Assembly (NCBI RefSeq): GCF_000004075.3
Contig: NC_026655.2
Coordinates: 27,265,489 to 27,329,488 of the forward strand
Length of the DNA stretch: 64,000 nt
Reading direction: 5' to 3'
From: Cucumis sativus
Lineage: Eukaryota > Streptophyta > Magnoliopsida > Cucurbitales > Cucurbitaceae
This document shows positions 11,164 through 22,746 of the stretch, in pieces (positions within the stretch are counted from its first letter, which is position 1; every line of letters begins with the position of its first letter). The translations under genes were made by a program, and so were the position numbers. Below the pieces are notes generated by a model. The model was not told the origin of the DNA and did not search any database. It saw only the letters and a list, made by a program, of their open reading frames with translations.

Positions 11164-13574
11164 TCATACTCTATCAAGAACTTCATCTTCTTCCTCTTCC
11201 TCTTCCTCTTCCTCTTCCTCCCTCCCTTGGACACCCATGGAGTTGCTCGGTACTATTGAAATGTCATCCATCTGAATAAACTTGTACCATTTTGCTCCAT
11301 ACAAATAGATAAAAAAATCAATGGCCGTGAGAGCTGCAATTAGAAAGTAAAATCTGTCCACATGACCCGAATTTAAGTCATCCGGAATCCATCCAGGACT
11401 TTCTTCTTTCCTTGTGATCTCCATAACTATATACACCAACAAGCTACTCCCAAAATTTCCAAGCGAAATGGATGCCATGCACAACGAACTCCCTAAGCTT
11501 TTGATTCCGTCAGGTGATTGAGAGTTGAAGAACTCCAATTGTCCTACATACATGAAAACCTCTGAGCAACCTACCAGAATGTACTGAGGAATTTGCCAAA
11601 ATATGCTTAGAGAACTATGCTTTTGCCCTGGAACAACGTGCTTTAACCTCTCGATCTCGGTCGCAGCAGCAGCTATCATGGCTAACATCGCAATTACAAG
11701 GCCTGTCCCCATTCTTTGAAGCTCTGTTAGACCTTTAGGGTTTCCACTAAGTCGACCAGCGAGAGGGACGAGGATTTGGCGGTACAGGCCGGTGGATACT
11801 AGGACGCTGCAGATGTCAAAGGCGGACATACTTGCTGCTGGGAGGTGGAATCCACCGACAATGGTGGAGTCCATTACATCTCCCTGTTGGACGAACAAAG
11901 ATGCCATTTGAGCAAAGACGACGGAGTACATGATGGTGCAAACCCAAATTGGAAGCATTCTGATAAGGCACTTTGCTTCTTCGACTTGAGTTACTGTGCA
12001 GAGATTCCATGGATTCTTTGATTCTTTCGTATCTTCATCTGTAATCGTTGCCGCCTTGTCTAAAAACCTAAAATTCAGTAGAAGTTGAAAGATATATAGG
12101 CATTAGAGAAATCTAAACAAATAAGAAATTTCGATTTAAATTCAGAACCTAGAAAAAATACTCACCTACAACCATTGCTATGAAGAATCTTACGGCTGCC
12201 TTTAATGGCAGACTCAGGGCCATCAACCTCATAAAGTTCATCTCCATTTGCAGGCACCACCTTCGACTTCTTGATAGCAGCCATAAACACTTGAGCCACA
12301 CGCGGCAAAGGGTTCCCACAAGGCTTCAAGTAACGGTAACGTTTGGTGCCAAGTAAGTACAGAATCAAGGCTAGTACAGCAGAGCCCAAGGACACATAAA
12401 ACCCTACAGTCCAGTGGCCGGTATCCTCAAAATAGACAAGAATGGTGTTGGAGAAGAGGGAACCGAAATTGAGAGCAAAGTAGAAGTAAGAGAAGAAGGC
12501 ACTCTTGGCGTTGGCGTATTTAGGAATGGAGTCATCAAATTGGTCGGCACCAAATGTGGCAAGTGTGGGTTGATGGCCGCCATAGCCAAAAGCAATCATG
12601 TAGATAGAGAGGTAGAAGATTGCTACGCCGATTTTAGATGTGGGCATGCACTCTAATGTGCCATTACCGCACCCCATGGGCTTTAAGAGGAACATCCCTG
12701 ATGTCAGAGATAATAGCCCCAAACCCTACACGTTTGGGTTTGAGAACATAACGCTCAACTGACAGTTTATGAGAGAGAGATTCATATAATAAGTGGAAAG
12801 TAAGCAAGAAAGAATTGAAGATACTTACAAATACAAAGATGACTTGAAAAACGGCACAAGTAGCATAGCGACCCCAATAAGAGTCACTAATGAAGGCACC
12901 GACGAGGGAGCAGAGGTAGACGGTGCCAGTCCACTTGCTAACGCCATTGGCAGCAATTGCACTCTCTTGGTCAAGAACTCTTGTTAAGAACAATACCAAG
13001 TTTACTGCAACCCCAAAGAAAGCTAGGGTTGCCAACGCTTGGTTAACTACACAAAATATATATATATATATCATCAATCCATTTTCATTTTGTACCTTAT
13101 GAAATTAAACAAAAATAAATTTTAAAGCTTTTACTCTCAACTTAGAGAAGATTAAAGGACTCTTCCATCTTACATTTTTTCAGCAAAAAATTTCACAATA
13201 TGAGACCCTTTTGGTTCGTGATTATTTTTATTTTTATGTTTTTGGAAACAAAAAATACATTGAAAAAAAAATTAAAATACTAAACAAGGAAAATAATAAA
13301 TACCTAATAATAGGGTTGCAAGTTTCCATCCTCCAACATTCTTGGAAACAGTGGTGGGTCTTTCCATATACCTAGAAACTGTTTTTGGCTCATCTTCATT
13401 TTGATCCCTATTTTCCTCATTCACAGCTTCTCCTTCTCTCAAGCTAACTACTTCAGCAATCTATTCATTCATTAATTCATATATATCTTCAAATTAATCT
13501 TTTAATAAATACTAACTTAAACTCAATATATATATATTTATTATCTTTACCGCAATCTCTCTTCCAGATTCCAT
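11164..13574 (-). CDS. NPF7: NRT1/PTR family transporter, NPF7 subfamily
   Basis: Predicted 620-residue membrane transporter from five exons: 13551-13574, 13304-13460, 12829-13046, 12166-12725 and 11164-12067, all joining in frame. It is an MFS proton-coupled oligopeptide/nitrate transporter. Subfamily evidence: VNQALATLAFFGVAVNLVLF in the first helix region, then VSKWTGTVYLCSLVGAFISD and SDSYWGRY, FGADQFDD, FALNFGSLFSN, and C-terminal SLCMASISLGNFGSSLLVYI with PGWIPDDLN and DRFYFLIAALTAIDFF. These are closest to NPF7.2/NPF7.3 (NRT1.8/NRT1.5), plasma-membrane carriers that move nitrate or potassium in and out of root xylem. As in NPF7 proteins the ExxER proton-coupling motif of helix 1 is absent (QALAT in its place). 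The C-terminus carries an 11-Glu run just before the stop, encoded by a hexanucleotide repeat. The very small first exon (8 residues) is supported by a good donor and frame. Which NPF7 member it is, and its substrate, cannot be decided here. Confidence 0.95.
11191..11220. repeat. In-frame GAGGAA-type microsatellite in the NPF7 last exon
   Basis: The plus strand shows about five tandem copies of TTCCTC (GAGGAA on the coding strand), encoding most of a poly-glutamate run near the C-terminus of the NPF7 protein. Hexanucleotide length changes would keep frame, so the tail length is likely to vary between accessions. Confidence 0.85.
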
Positions 13575-16086
13575 TTTAAATCCTGAAAAAGAAAAAAAAG
13601 TCATATAGAATTTAAGATAATGCAAGTTAGATAGATATAGAATTCACATTATACTAAAGTAAATGATTATAAAATGAGGAGGTGTTATACCTTTTTGCGA
13701 AACTTGATTAGGGCAAGAGTGACTTGTTCGGGAATGGTAGCGGTAGACGACTCCGGTGACGGTGAGGAGGATCCGACAGGGAAAAGAGGTAATCCAGATT
13801 GAGAAATCAGTGGTGGATTTGCCCAAAAACCAAAAGAACAATCCAAACCTTTTGTCATTTATGGTAAAAGGAATGATTGTTTGAACAAATGGTGATTCTT
13901 TAATTATAGATGCTCGATGATGATACTAATGATAATAGGAAAGAAATTGGTGAGTTCAACACTTTTTGAAGTTCTAATGGCTGACTTTTCTTTTAGGGGA
14001 AAAAAAGAGTAGAGAGGTTTCTGATCTTTTTGACGGTAAATATTTTATTTTGGAAAGATATATTTATATATATGATGAAAAATTGCTGTTGAAGAAGATC
14101 CAAATTAATAGGATTGTTTTGTTGAATTTAACCGAATAAATTTCCTCATTTTTTGCATCTTAAAAATTATATTTGACTTGGTTTTTTTATTTTAAATTTA
14201 AACTTTTGGGAAAATAGAAAATGAAATAAATAAATTTTATATTAAAAATAATAATATAAATTTTTTTTCAAAAGATTTATGTCCACACACTTGAAGGAAA
14301 ATAAGTGGCCTAAGTGCTTCCAAAAAGGAAAAAGAAAAAAGAGAAAAAAAAGTGACTATCGAAAAAAAAAACTCACTATATCAAATTTGGCAAATATAAT
14401 TGTAATCGGAGAAAAATTTACTTTTAAATGTATCATTTTTATAATTTAAAAAATATATGTGACATGGACTTTGCTATCGTAAATTTTCTTTTGTTATTTT
14501 TGCATACTCTCATTTTATTTTCTTAAAATTTCATTTATTAAAATAAAACTTAAATAGATAAGTATGTGTATAAAAATTGTTTCAATTTCTTTTTGTACAT
14601 TTAAAAATCTATGTAACTAATATTCTCTCTTTTTTTCAAATAACTTAAAAGATTACAAACTATTTATGGTAGGAGACAAAATTCATTATATATTTTATCA
14701 AATATTCTATTTGAGAAAATTTCTTTTATTTTTATAACATTTTTTAATTTTATCTTAAAATTATGTTTTTTTTTTATATATATTCTAAATTTTGTTTTAG
14801 GAATGGTTTATTTAGAGTGTAGGGGTTAGGAATGATTTATCAAAGTTTAACTTAAACAGTTTTTTCATTTAAAATATATTTTATAAATTTATTGGGTGAA
14901 TAATTAATAGTAAAATTATTTTAGTTGCCTTTCAAAAAAATTTGGTCTACAAAGGTTCTAATTTTAAATTAACTTCTTAGCAACTATCATTTTTGTTTTT
15001 AAAATTATCCATTAAAAGTTATTCTCGTAATACTTTACTCTTTTATCTCTGCATGGTTTTTATAATAATTAGAAAATAAATTTTTATTGATATCTATCTT
15101 GTGAAAGTTAAGAAGTTGTTCGCTCCCGTCGAGATGTTCAATCCTTCTTAAGGGTGGATTTGATGGTAAAAGTTCGATCGTCTCCTAAAGAACCACTCCT
15201 AGGGAGGTGGATATGATGGCAAAAACATCCCCTAAAAAATTTGGATCGATGACGAAAAATTAGATTGAGATGTTCTCGATCACCTAGAAGTTGGATCAAA
15301 CGATTGCAAAAAAAAAAGAAAAATCTTACCTCTAGCTTCTGAAAAAAAGAAGAGAAAAAAATAATAAAAAAAACAAAAAAAGAAGAGAAGAAAGAGAATA
15401 GAATTTTTTCATGCCGAGAATAATTGATTAAGGTGTGGTCTTGCACATTCTAAAAGAATTAAGAATGATATTTATTATTATTATTATAATAAAGAAAAGA
15501 TAATTCAATTATTTTATTTTAAATTATTGAGACAAATCTCGAATTCAATTGTTTGAGATAACTAAAATATTTAAACATTTCAACATGTAAAAAAATTATT
15601 AAATCTTATTTTCAATTTTAAAATTAACATTTGGGTTCAAAACCAAGACAAATTAACTTATACATATGACCTCCTTTTTATCTCAAATTTAAATCGGAGC
15701 TCTAAATCCAACTTTATCTTAAGATTCAGAGTTTTTTTTTTTTAATCTCCAATTAATACTGGTCGTTCTTAAATTCTCATGCATCCTTAAGACAAATTAA
15801 AGTATGGTAGAAAACTTATCATTATTTCAAATTAAAATTTTGGTTATGTTCCAAAATTTTATTTTTTTAAAAAATCAATCAAATTTAAAATTTTATTCTC
15901 AAATCAAATTGAATCGTGGATAAAACCTTGGACTTTTCTCAAATTAATTAAGGTTTGCCCATATTCTAACCTTTATTTGTTTGTTTTTTTAGATTCATTC
16001 ACCCATGTACGTGCATAAATAGTCATTTACTAAATTAAATTAAGGATGAAAAGTAAAAAAAATAAGTATTGAGCCAAATGCTAAAT

Positions 16087-16235
16087 ATGACCAAAATCTA
16101 CGTGCTAGAGCCCATGGGTCTGGTCCATAGATCAACCAGGCTTAAGTCCATATGTAACAATATGACCAAAATCTACGTGCTAGAGCCCATGGGTCTGTCC
16201 ATGGACCAACCGGGCTTAAGTCCATATGTAAGTGT
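16087..16235. repeat. 75-bp tandem duplication
   Basis: Two adjacent near-identical units start at 16087 and 16162, each beginning ATGACCAAAATCTACGTGCT and ending near GGCTTAAGTCCATATGTAA. They differ by a few substitutions and a one-base gap after GGGTCTG. High identity implies a recent duplication. Confidence 0.9.
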
Positions 16236-16906
16236 TGAAAATTTTTTACTCCAGACGTCTAGAGAGAATTCTCTCAAGTGCTAGAAGACGCACTAACTCC
16301 TGAAGTCGATCGTCCTTGAAGATTCAAACTTCTCTGAAGATACAAGTTTTCTTCCAAAAGTCTAACTTTAAGAACATCACGTGTTCCACTTCCTCAAATC
16401 AAGCATAAACATTCAATCGAAAGAGAATCAAATGATCAAATTCTAGAGATCGAATCACATCGCATCAAATCAATAAAAAATACAACATCAACTCAAGTTC
16501 AACTCTATGAATCAAATTTCTCTGAAAATCTTGTACGAATAGTTATAACGTATTTTAAAAAATATAACAAACCGTCAAAATGTTTACACTATTTTTCTAC
16601 CTTTCTGACTGAGACTCGGTCCCGCTCGTTCTCTCTCCGAGATCTGACTACTTAAATGAGTTAGTCATAAAAGAATGTAGAATAATTTTTAAAACATAAA
16701 AAACTGTACATACCCACAATGTAAAATATCAAAGTTACCCTGTCAACATGTGATAAATCGGTCACACACGCGTTATACAGGATTGTTAGAACGATCATGT
16801 AGATTTTGATACACGATCTCGGGCATACCATGTCTCGAGATGTCCCAGGATGAAAGAACACGATCGTGTAGATACTCTCGAACGAAATAAGTTCGAGATA
16901 GTCTTA

Positions 16907-17100
16907 AGATCCTTCAAAAATTTATTTTTTACCTTCAATCTCGGTCGAAATAGGTTAGAGAAAGCCCTGAGATCCTTCAAATTTGCTTTTTTACCTTCAA
17001 TCTCGGTCGGACTCAAGCTCGAAATTAGCCCCAAGATCCTTCAAATTTTCTTTTTTACCTTCAATCTCGATCGAACTCGAGTTCGAGATTTCCTGAGAAT
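16907..17100. repeat. Imperfect tandem repeat, period 63-64 bp, three units
   Basis: Units start at 16907, 16970 and 17034, each with AGATCCTTCAAA, a T-rich block, TTTTTTACCTTCAATCTCG and a variable CGA-rich tail. A degenerate fourth start (GAATCCTTAAATATTC) follows at about 17096. The 123-codon open frame across it is a by-product of the period being close to a multiple of three and has no recognisable domain. Confidence 0.85.
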
Positions 17101-18957
17101 CCTTAAATATTCTTCTATGTTCCTAGTCTCACTCGGGAACTTTCCCGAGTTGGCTCGAGTTCCATCTCAAAAACCACTATGTCCTTTAACTCGGTCAAGA
17201 AAGCTCGGAGATATGCCCTAGGAAAGACTTATGCCTTTATTTATTGGCTCTCAAGCCTTAATTGCACTTAGATGACATGAAATTAATAAATTGCAAAGAA
17301 GATATAAATCGCGCTATGGTTTTTTCTTATTTTGTTATACTGGTCGTAAATATTTTTTGTTTTGTTACATTTATGTAAATTACTCTATATTTTATGGATT
17401 TTTTTTATTTTATGATTTTTTTATAAAATAATGAAATGTAAGTTTACATGTAACCACAAAATTAAATTAAGTGTAACAATGTACCATGTTTCTCTTCTGA
17501 ATAAATATCATTGTTCACTAAGAAAAATGTTACGTGGAGTTGAATTTGTGTTGATGTTTATTTTGATATCTAGAACTTAGTTATATGATTTTCTATTAGT
17601 TGAATGCATACACTTTATTTAGAGAAACAATGTGCCTAATGTTCTTAAATAATTAGTTTGATCAAACGACGACGATAAAAACACTCTAACATCATCAAAA
17701 TTAATTAATTTATACTTTCAATTTCAATTTAAGACATGCCAATCTCTAACACGTACCAAATTAATTATTTACAATTTGGTTATTAATTTGATAAATTATC
17801 CAAAAATTTCTCACCTCACCCATTATGAGAAGAAAAATTAACACGTTAACTTTTTTTTATATATATAGTAATACCTCAAAAAGAAAAAAACTAATCTAAT
17901 TGACCTTAATTGTTGCAAGTTGAATAATTGAGATGTGATATTGAATTTTAAAAATTAAATTTAGTAATAATAGTAAATTAAAAAGTATATGAGTTTTTAG
18001 TTTGGTTGGTACGAGAGAGAGAGATGGGTGTAGGCCTTGCACGCCATCCCAATAATATATTGGCTACAAGACTTCTCTCTCTTTAGAGAGTGTCAGTCTC
18101 CATTTTGCTCATGCATGAGCTGAGCTTCCCTTCAAAGGATGATCTTTTGTTTGTTTGTTGGCTATTAAGCTAAGAAACAGCACTTCCTACAATTTAACAC
18201 CACACAACCAACTAACTCTTTTTACTTAGAACTCTAAAATAAATCATCTATTAGTTATATTAAACCCTAAATTTTGACGGAAAAAGGGGGGGAAAAACGA
18301 ATAATATATGCTGATTTAAGAGGAAAGGCAGGTTCTAATTTTTTTTAAAAAAATATTTAGGTTTAACCATTTATCTTCTTTGTTTTTACTTACAAATTAA
18401 CCTAATTCAATTCAACTATACTTTTAAAAAAGAAAAAAAAATTAAATCTATGTGCTTTTAAAGAGTGAACATTTTAATCCTTATATTTTATTTTCGTTAA
18501 AATTCTTCAACCGTCAATAAGTAAAAGCAGCAAGTGAACCGTAAAACATTAGAGCTCAAAACAAAAACACGGTTTCACGACTTTGCTTTTGATCGTGCTA
18601 GTCATTCGACCACATTATTCTTGGATAGAGAAGATTCAAGTTTGCACTAAATTTATCGTCGAACAAAAAAAAAACATCTTTCTACCTTTGAATAATATTG
18701 GTCAATAAAAATTGTAAGGAACACAGGAAAAATGTAGGAGAGGAATAAATTGGAAGGAAAGAAGAGTCGTGTTGAGGAGTGAGAGAGAAGTGTTTTTATG
18801 TAGACGTGAATCCAACTAAAATTAGGACAAACACATGTTGGGAATGGACTTGAGGAAGTACTCGATAACCCAAGACTCACTAGGTCTCACTAAGTTCATT
18901 TTGCTTCGAGTTGGTTTGACTCTTTTATTTAGCCACTTGAACCAGACCAAACCAAAT

Positions 18958-18960
<3 letters not shown>

Positions 18961-19007
<47 letters not shown>
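18961..19007. repeat. (TA)n microsatellite
   Basis: Uninterrupted AT dinucleotide run of about 46 bases. Confidence 0.97.
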
Positions 19008-19010
<3 letters not shown>

Positions 19011-19945
19011 CCAAATATTTTTTTTTCTTTTTCCGTGGCCTTTTTTTCCTCTTGCATTATTTTCTTTTATCATATTAGCATTACAAACTTACTAAGTTTC
19101 CTCGAATGTAACCTAGCTAGATTTGTATTAAACTAATTTTATTGTATATAAAATTCAAATTAAAGTTTTGGAAATAGGAATTTAAATGGTCAATTCTAAA
19201 TTTACAAGAACTAATATTCAACCTAAAAAGTAAAAATGGAAGATATCAGTGATGGAAACGAACATTTAAAAAATACACAAATAAAAAAGAACAAAAGTTA
19301 AAAAAAAAAAAAGAAAAAGAAAAAAGAAACACAAGGATGTTGTTGTTAGATGTAAGGTACGATTTAACCTTTAAATTATCATCAAATCTGAAACATTCCC
19401 CCGCACACACATATTAACAAAAGAAATAAATTGGAGCATGATAAACGATTATATTCTCTAAAATAGAATATGAATTCCCTTATCCCAAATTTGTTGAACA
19501 AGGGAAGCCCAAAACTACAATTTAACAAGAAATAAGTAGAGAGAGAAGAGGGAGAGAAAGAGTTCAGTTAGCAAACAAGAAAGAAACACACAGTTGGATC
19601 ATTTGTTGTAGTTATAAAGTCAGTGTAAACACAGCACACACAACTAACAACTCAATTTTAGTTTTTGAGTAAGAGATTTTTACATTCTAAATAAAGACAA
19701 TTTTTGGGTTGAAATCTCTAAGAGATTTTTAATTCCTAATGTGTTAATCTATCTCAAATTGATTTGGAGTTTTTGTCTCAAATGGTTTTTGGTTATGAAA
19801 ATTAACCAATTTCAGTTTAGTTTCTTGAAACTGTCCACCTCCCTAAGTCCCAAAACACCCACCAATTTTGAACCTTCTTCCAACAGAAAAATTGAAAGAC
19901 AAAAATTCTCTCCATTGCCCAATTTGTTGTAACTCAACTTCAATC

Positions 19946-20071
19946 ATGGCTTCTTCTTCTTCCTCTACTTTAATCCCACTTCTCTTCCTACCCATTTCCC
20001 ATTCACATCCACCAACATGGAAGACGAAGCTTCCTCCAGTTTACTTTCACATATCAAGAACCCTATCCTAG
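19946..20071 (+). promoter_or_regulatory. Upstream ORF overlapping the RAV start codon
   Basis: An ATG at 19946 opens a 41-codon frame (begins MASSSSSTLIPLLFLP) that stops at 20071, 55 bases inside the RAV coding region and in a different frame. Ribosomes starting here would bypass the RAV start. Another upstream ATG at 19795 opens a frame ending near 19932. Whether either lies in the transcript is not known, since the transcription start cannot be read from the sequence. Confidence 0.45.
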
Positions 20072-21087
20072 CAGAGGAAGTTTCAGATTCTAATTTCACA
20101 TATTATGCCATACCTGAAGCCAAGCGCCCGAGATTGGACAATGATCTTAATGATGTTATGGCCGTCGGAAAATTCAAAGGCGTTGTACCGCAACAGAATG
20201 GGCGTTGGGGAGCACAAATCTACGCGAATCATCAGAGGATTTGGCTTGGTACCTTCAAAACAGAGAAAGACGCTGCTATGGCTTATGATAGCGCCTCTAT
20301 CAAGCTTCGTACTAGAGATTCTCACCGGAATTTCCCTTGGACTCGTCGAACAATCGAGGAACCTAATTTTCAAATCAAATTCTCTACAGATGCTGTTTTG
20401 AGTATGATCAAAGACGGATCGTATTACTCCAAATTCTCCGCTTATTTACGAACACGATCACAAATTCACGACACGAATATACAAAATCCTAAAAAAATCG
20501 ACAATGGCGATGGTGATAGCCTTTTCTCTTGTAGTCATCTATTCCAGAAGGAATTAACACCGAGCGATGTCGGGAAGTTGAATCGACTCGTAATCCCTAA
20601 AAAATACGCTGTGAAACATTTCCCGTACATCAGCGAAAGTGCAGAGGAGAACGGCGACGATATCGAAATCGTGTTCTACGATACGTCAATGAAGATATGG
20701 AAGTTCCGGTACTGTTATTGGAGGAGTAGCCAGAGTTTCGTGTTTACTAGAGGGTGGAATCGCTTCGTGAAGGAGAAGAAACTGAAGGCGAACGACATTA
20801 TCACGTTTTACACATACGAGAGCTGTGGAAGAGAAGAGAATGGCGGATCATTGAACTTCATTGACGTAATCTACAAGAAACCGGAGGATGATCAGAGCGA
20901 AAGTAGTTGCTTAGCGGCGGAGAAAGAGAGTGTTAAGAATGAGAAAATATTGGAAAGGGAGAAGCAAAATGAGGAGAAGGATTATGAGAAGATGAAGAAG
21001 AAGGAGCTTTTGAGCTTTGAATTGAATCATAATGATAACAAAGTTGGGGAAAAGCGAATCAGACTATTTGGAGTGAATATTAATTGA
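20017..21087 (+). CDS. RAV: RAV-type transcription factor (AP2/ERF plus B3)
   Basis: Intronless 356-residue nuclear DNA-binding protein. An N-terminal region carries a short basic patch (KRPR, 36-39). The AP2 domain runs from about 53 to 108 (FKGVVPQQNGRWGAQIY, then WLGTFKTEKDAAMAYDSAS). The B3 domain starts at about 173 (LFQKELTPSDVGKLNRLVIP) and runs to about 280 through FVFTRGWNRFVKEKKL. The acidic, charged C-terminus ends with RLFGV at about 349-353, the B3 repression motif shared by RAV1/TEM proteins and other B3 repressors. AP2 in RAVs binds CAACA and B3 binds CACCTG. Arabidopsis RAV1 and TEM1/2 act as growth and flowering repressors, so a repressor role is likely here. The ATG at 20017 is chosen because it is the first in the frame and gives a normal-length RAV. 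An overlapping uORF precedes it. Lack of introns is normal for the family. Confidence 0.96.
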   Translation: MEDEASSSLLSHIKNPILAEEVSDSNFTYYAIPEAKRPRLDNDLNDVMAVGKFKGVVPQQNGRWGAQIYANHQRIWLGTFKTEKDAAMAYDSASIKLRTRDSHRNFPWTRRTIEEPNFQIKFSTDAVLSMIKDGSYYSKFSAYLRTRSQIHDTNIQNPKKIDNGDGDSLFSCSHLFQKELTPSDVGKLNRLVIPKKYAVKHFPYISESAEENGDDIEIVFYDTSMKIWKFRYCYWRSSQSFVFTRGWNRFVKEKKLKANDIITFYTYESCGREENGGSLNFIDVIYKKPEDDQSESSCLAAEKESVKNEKILEREKQNEEKDYEKMKKKELLSFELNHNDNKVGEKRIRLFGVNIN

Positions 21088-22746
21088 AATGAAATTAGGA
21101 TTTCAATTAGGGTTCTTAACCAAAATAGATCATAGGTTTCAAAAACTTCTTCCTAACCTTTGTTTATTGTTTGACAAACATTTAAGAATTGTGTGGAATC
21201 CAGACACACTACATAATTATTAAATATGTTGAGTGTCGATCGAATGAAAGAAGTGTGTATTTTAATACCTAAAATTTGATTACACAAGTAATGTATCTTA
21301 GAAGAAAGAAGTCTCTTGGTTCAATATATATGTGTGTCATTTGCCTTGTGCACCTATTAATTAATGAATCATATATTATATAAACATAAATAGTTTGTAT
21401 CTAAATTTTTAAACCTAAAACTTATAACTCACCTAATTTCATAAAAATATTATAATTTCTAGCAAACAAATGAAAAATAAATATACCCTAAAATCTTTTT
21501 TTCGTTCTTCACTGTCAATCATCAAATACTTTCCTAAACACAATCACCTCCATAGTTTAAGGATTATATTAAGGATCTTTACATTATTAATCTGATATTT
21601 TATGTTTTCTATAGATTACATATTTAGTATTTTTGTGTTAAATAAATAATGTTCATGGTGTATCGGTATCTTAGTTTTTCAAAAATCAACTAATGTCATA
21701 TCCGATCATATCAATATTGGAGATCCGAGAGTAGAAGTGGTATGTCACTTGTGAAGATTGATGATGGCAAACAATTTTTAGAGTATCGTTTTGTACAATG
21801 TTTGGAGAAAGTGACGGTTTTAGGCTCGCTGGTGGCTTCTTCTCCAATGGGCAAAATAAATTTTTTTTGAAAGCAGTTGAGCTACAAACAATGGCTTCTC
21901 TAGCTTCTTCACATATTTACCTTCACATTCCCAACTAACTATAACCTAACTCTTCCATCAATTTTCTCTCTCTCACGCTCATATATTCATAATCCGCCGT
22001 CTTCTTCAACCAACCCTTTTCGTCATTCTCGAAGTTTTTTCTTCATCGCTTTTATCGACAATCTTTCACCCATTTGCTTCCCTTCATCACTCTTCAAAAC
22101 CCCAATCAATCTCTTCGCGTTTCGTAAAAGGGGAAATTGATCTTGCTGCAATCTCCATTGCCACTCTCTCGTGATCGCGAAGAAATGTGAGAAATGAATG
22201 TTTTGCTATTTCTCTCCATTGGGTTTGAAATCTTTGTTGAAATTCTGTCCCTAATCTAATTGTAATTGCATGTTCTTCAGTGTTCTCTCCTGATGAATTT
22301 CTCATACATTGTTCTGTTAGTTGAGGGAGTGCTTAAATGTGCACATATATGTCAGTGTGATGACTATGGATAGTTTTGAATATTCTTCAAGTTTTTCAAA
22401 AGAGAATTCAATTCTTAGTTTGATCTAGCTGAGCTATGGATCTTGTTTGAAATTTTTATTGTATATGTTGGAATTTTGGAATCATTTGTGTTATTTATGA
22501 TTTTCGGCCTATGATTCATTTAAAATTGAAGGAGGTGTCATATATAAACCCTCCATCCTATTGGCAATACTGCAATTTGTATTATCTCTCCAATAATAAA
22601 ATGTTACTTTTCTCTGCCCATGAACGTAATTAACCCAATGTTAGTTTAGCATACCATGTAAATCTGTGTCAATTTTTTTACTCTTTATGTTTTCTTGTTT
22701 TCTTGTTTCCTTTGATCATCGATTTCAGAGAATTGCTTTTTCAAAG
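21088..22746. other. RAV 3' region and enoyl-ACP reductase promoter with 5' UTR intron
   Basis: No gene of its own. Bases 21880-22180 are CT-rich (TCTCTCTCTC) and resemble a plant core promoter and leader. A donor-like site AAATGTGAGA lies near 22187 and a clear acceptor GATTTCAG ends at 22728, so the following reductase gene probably has a leader intron of about 0.5 kb, leaving 18 bases of leader before its ATG. Confidence 0.5.

Larger units (their letters stand above)
13575..19945. other. Gene-free interval with tandem repeats
   Basis: About 6.4 kb between the divergent NPF7 and RAV genes. The first 0.5 kb is the NPF7 upstream region. The middle holds two tandem repeats (16087-16235 and 16907-17100, listed separately) in a stretch, about 16080-17230, that is distinctly less AT-rich and full of CGAG/CTCG words; this is probably a transposon remnant. 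A TA microsatellite lies at 18961-19007. The last few hundred bases include the RAV promoter and leader. No convincing gene is present. Confidence 0.55.

Noticed and set aside
16850..17221. 123-codon plus-strand ORF
   Set aside because: It runs across a 63-64 bp tandem repeat whose period keeps the frame open for part of its length; the protein is just the repeat translated.
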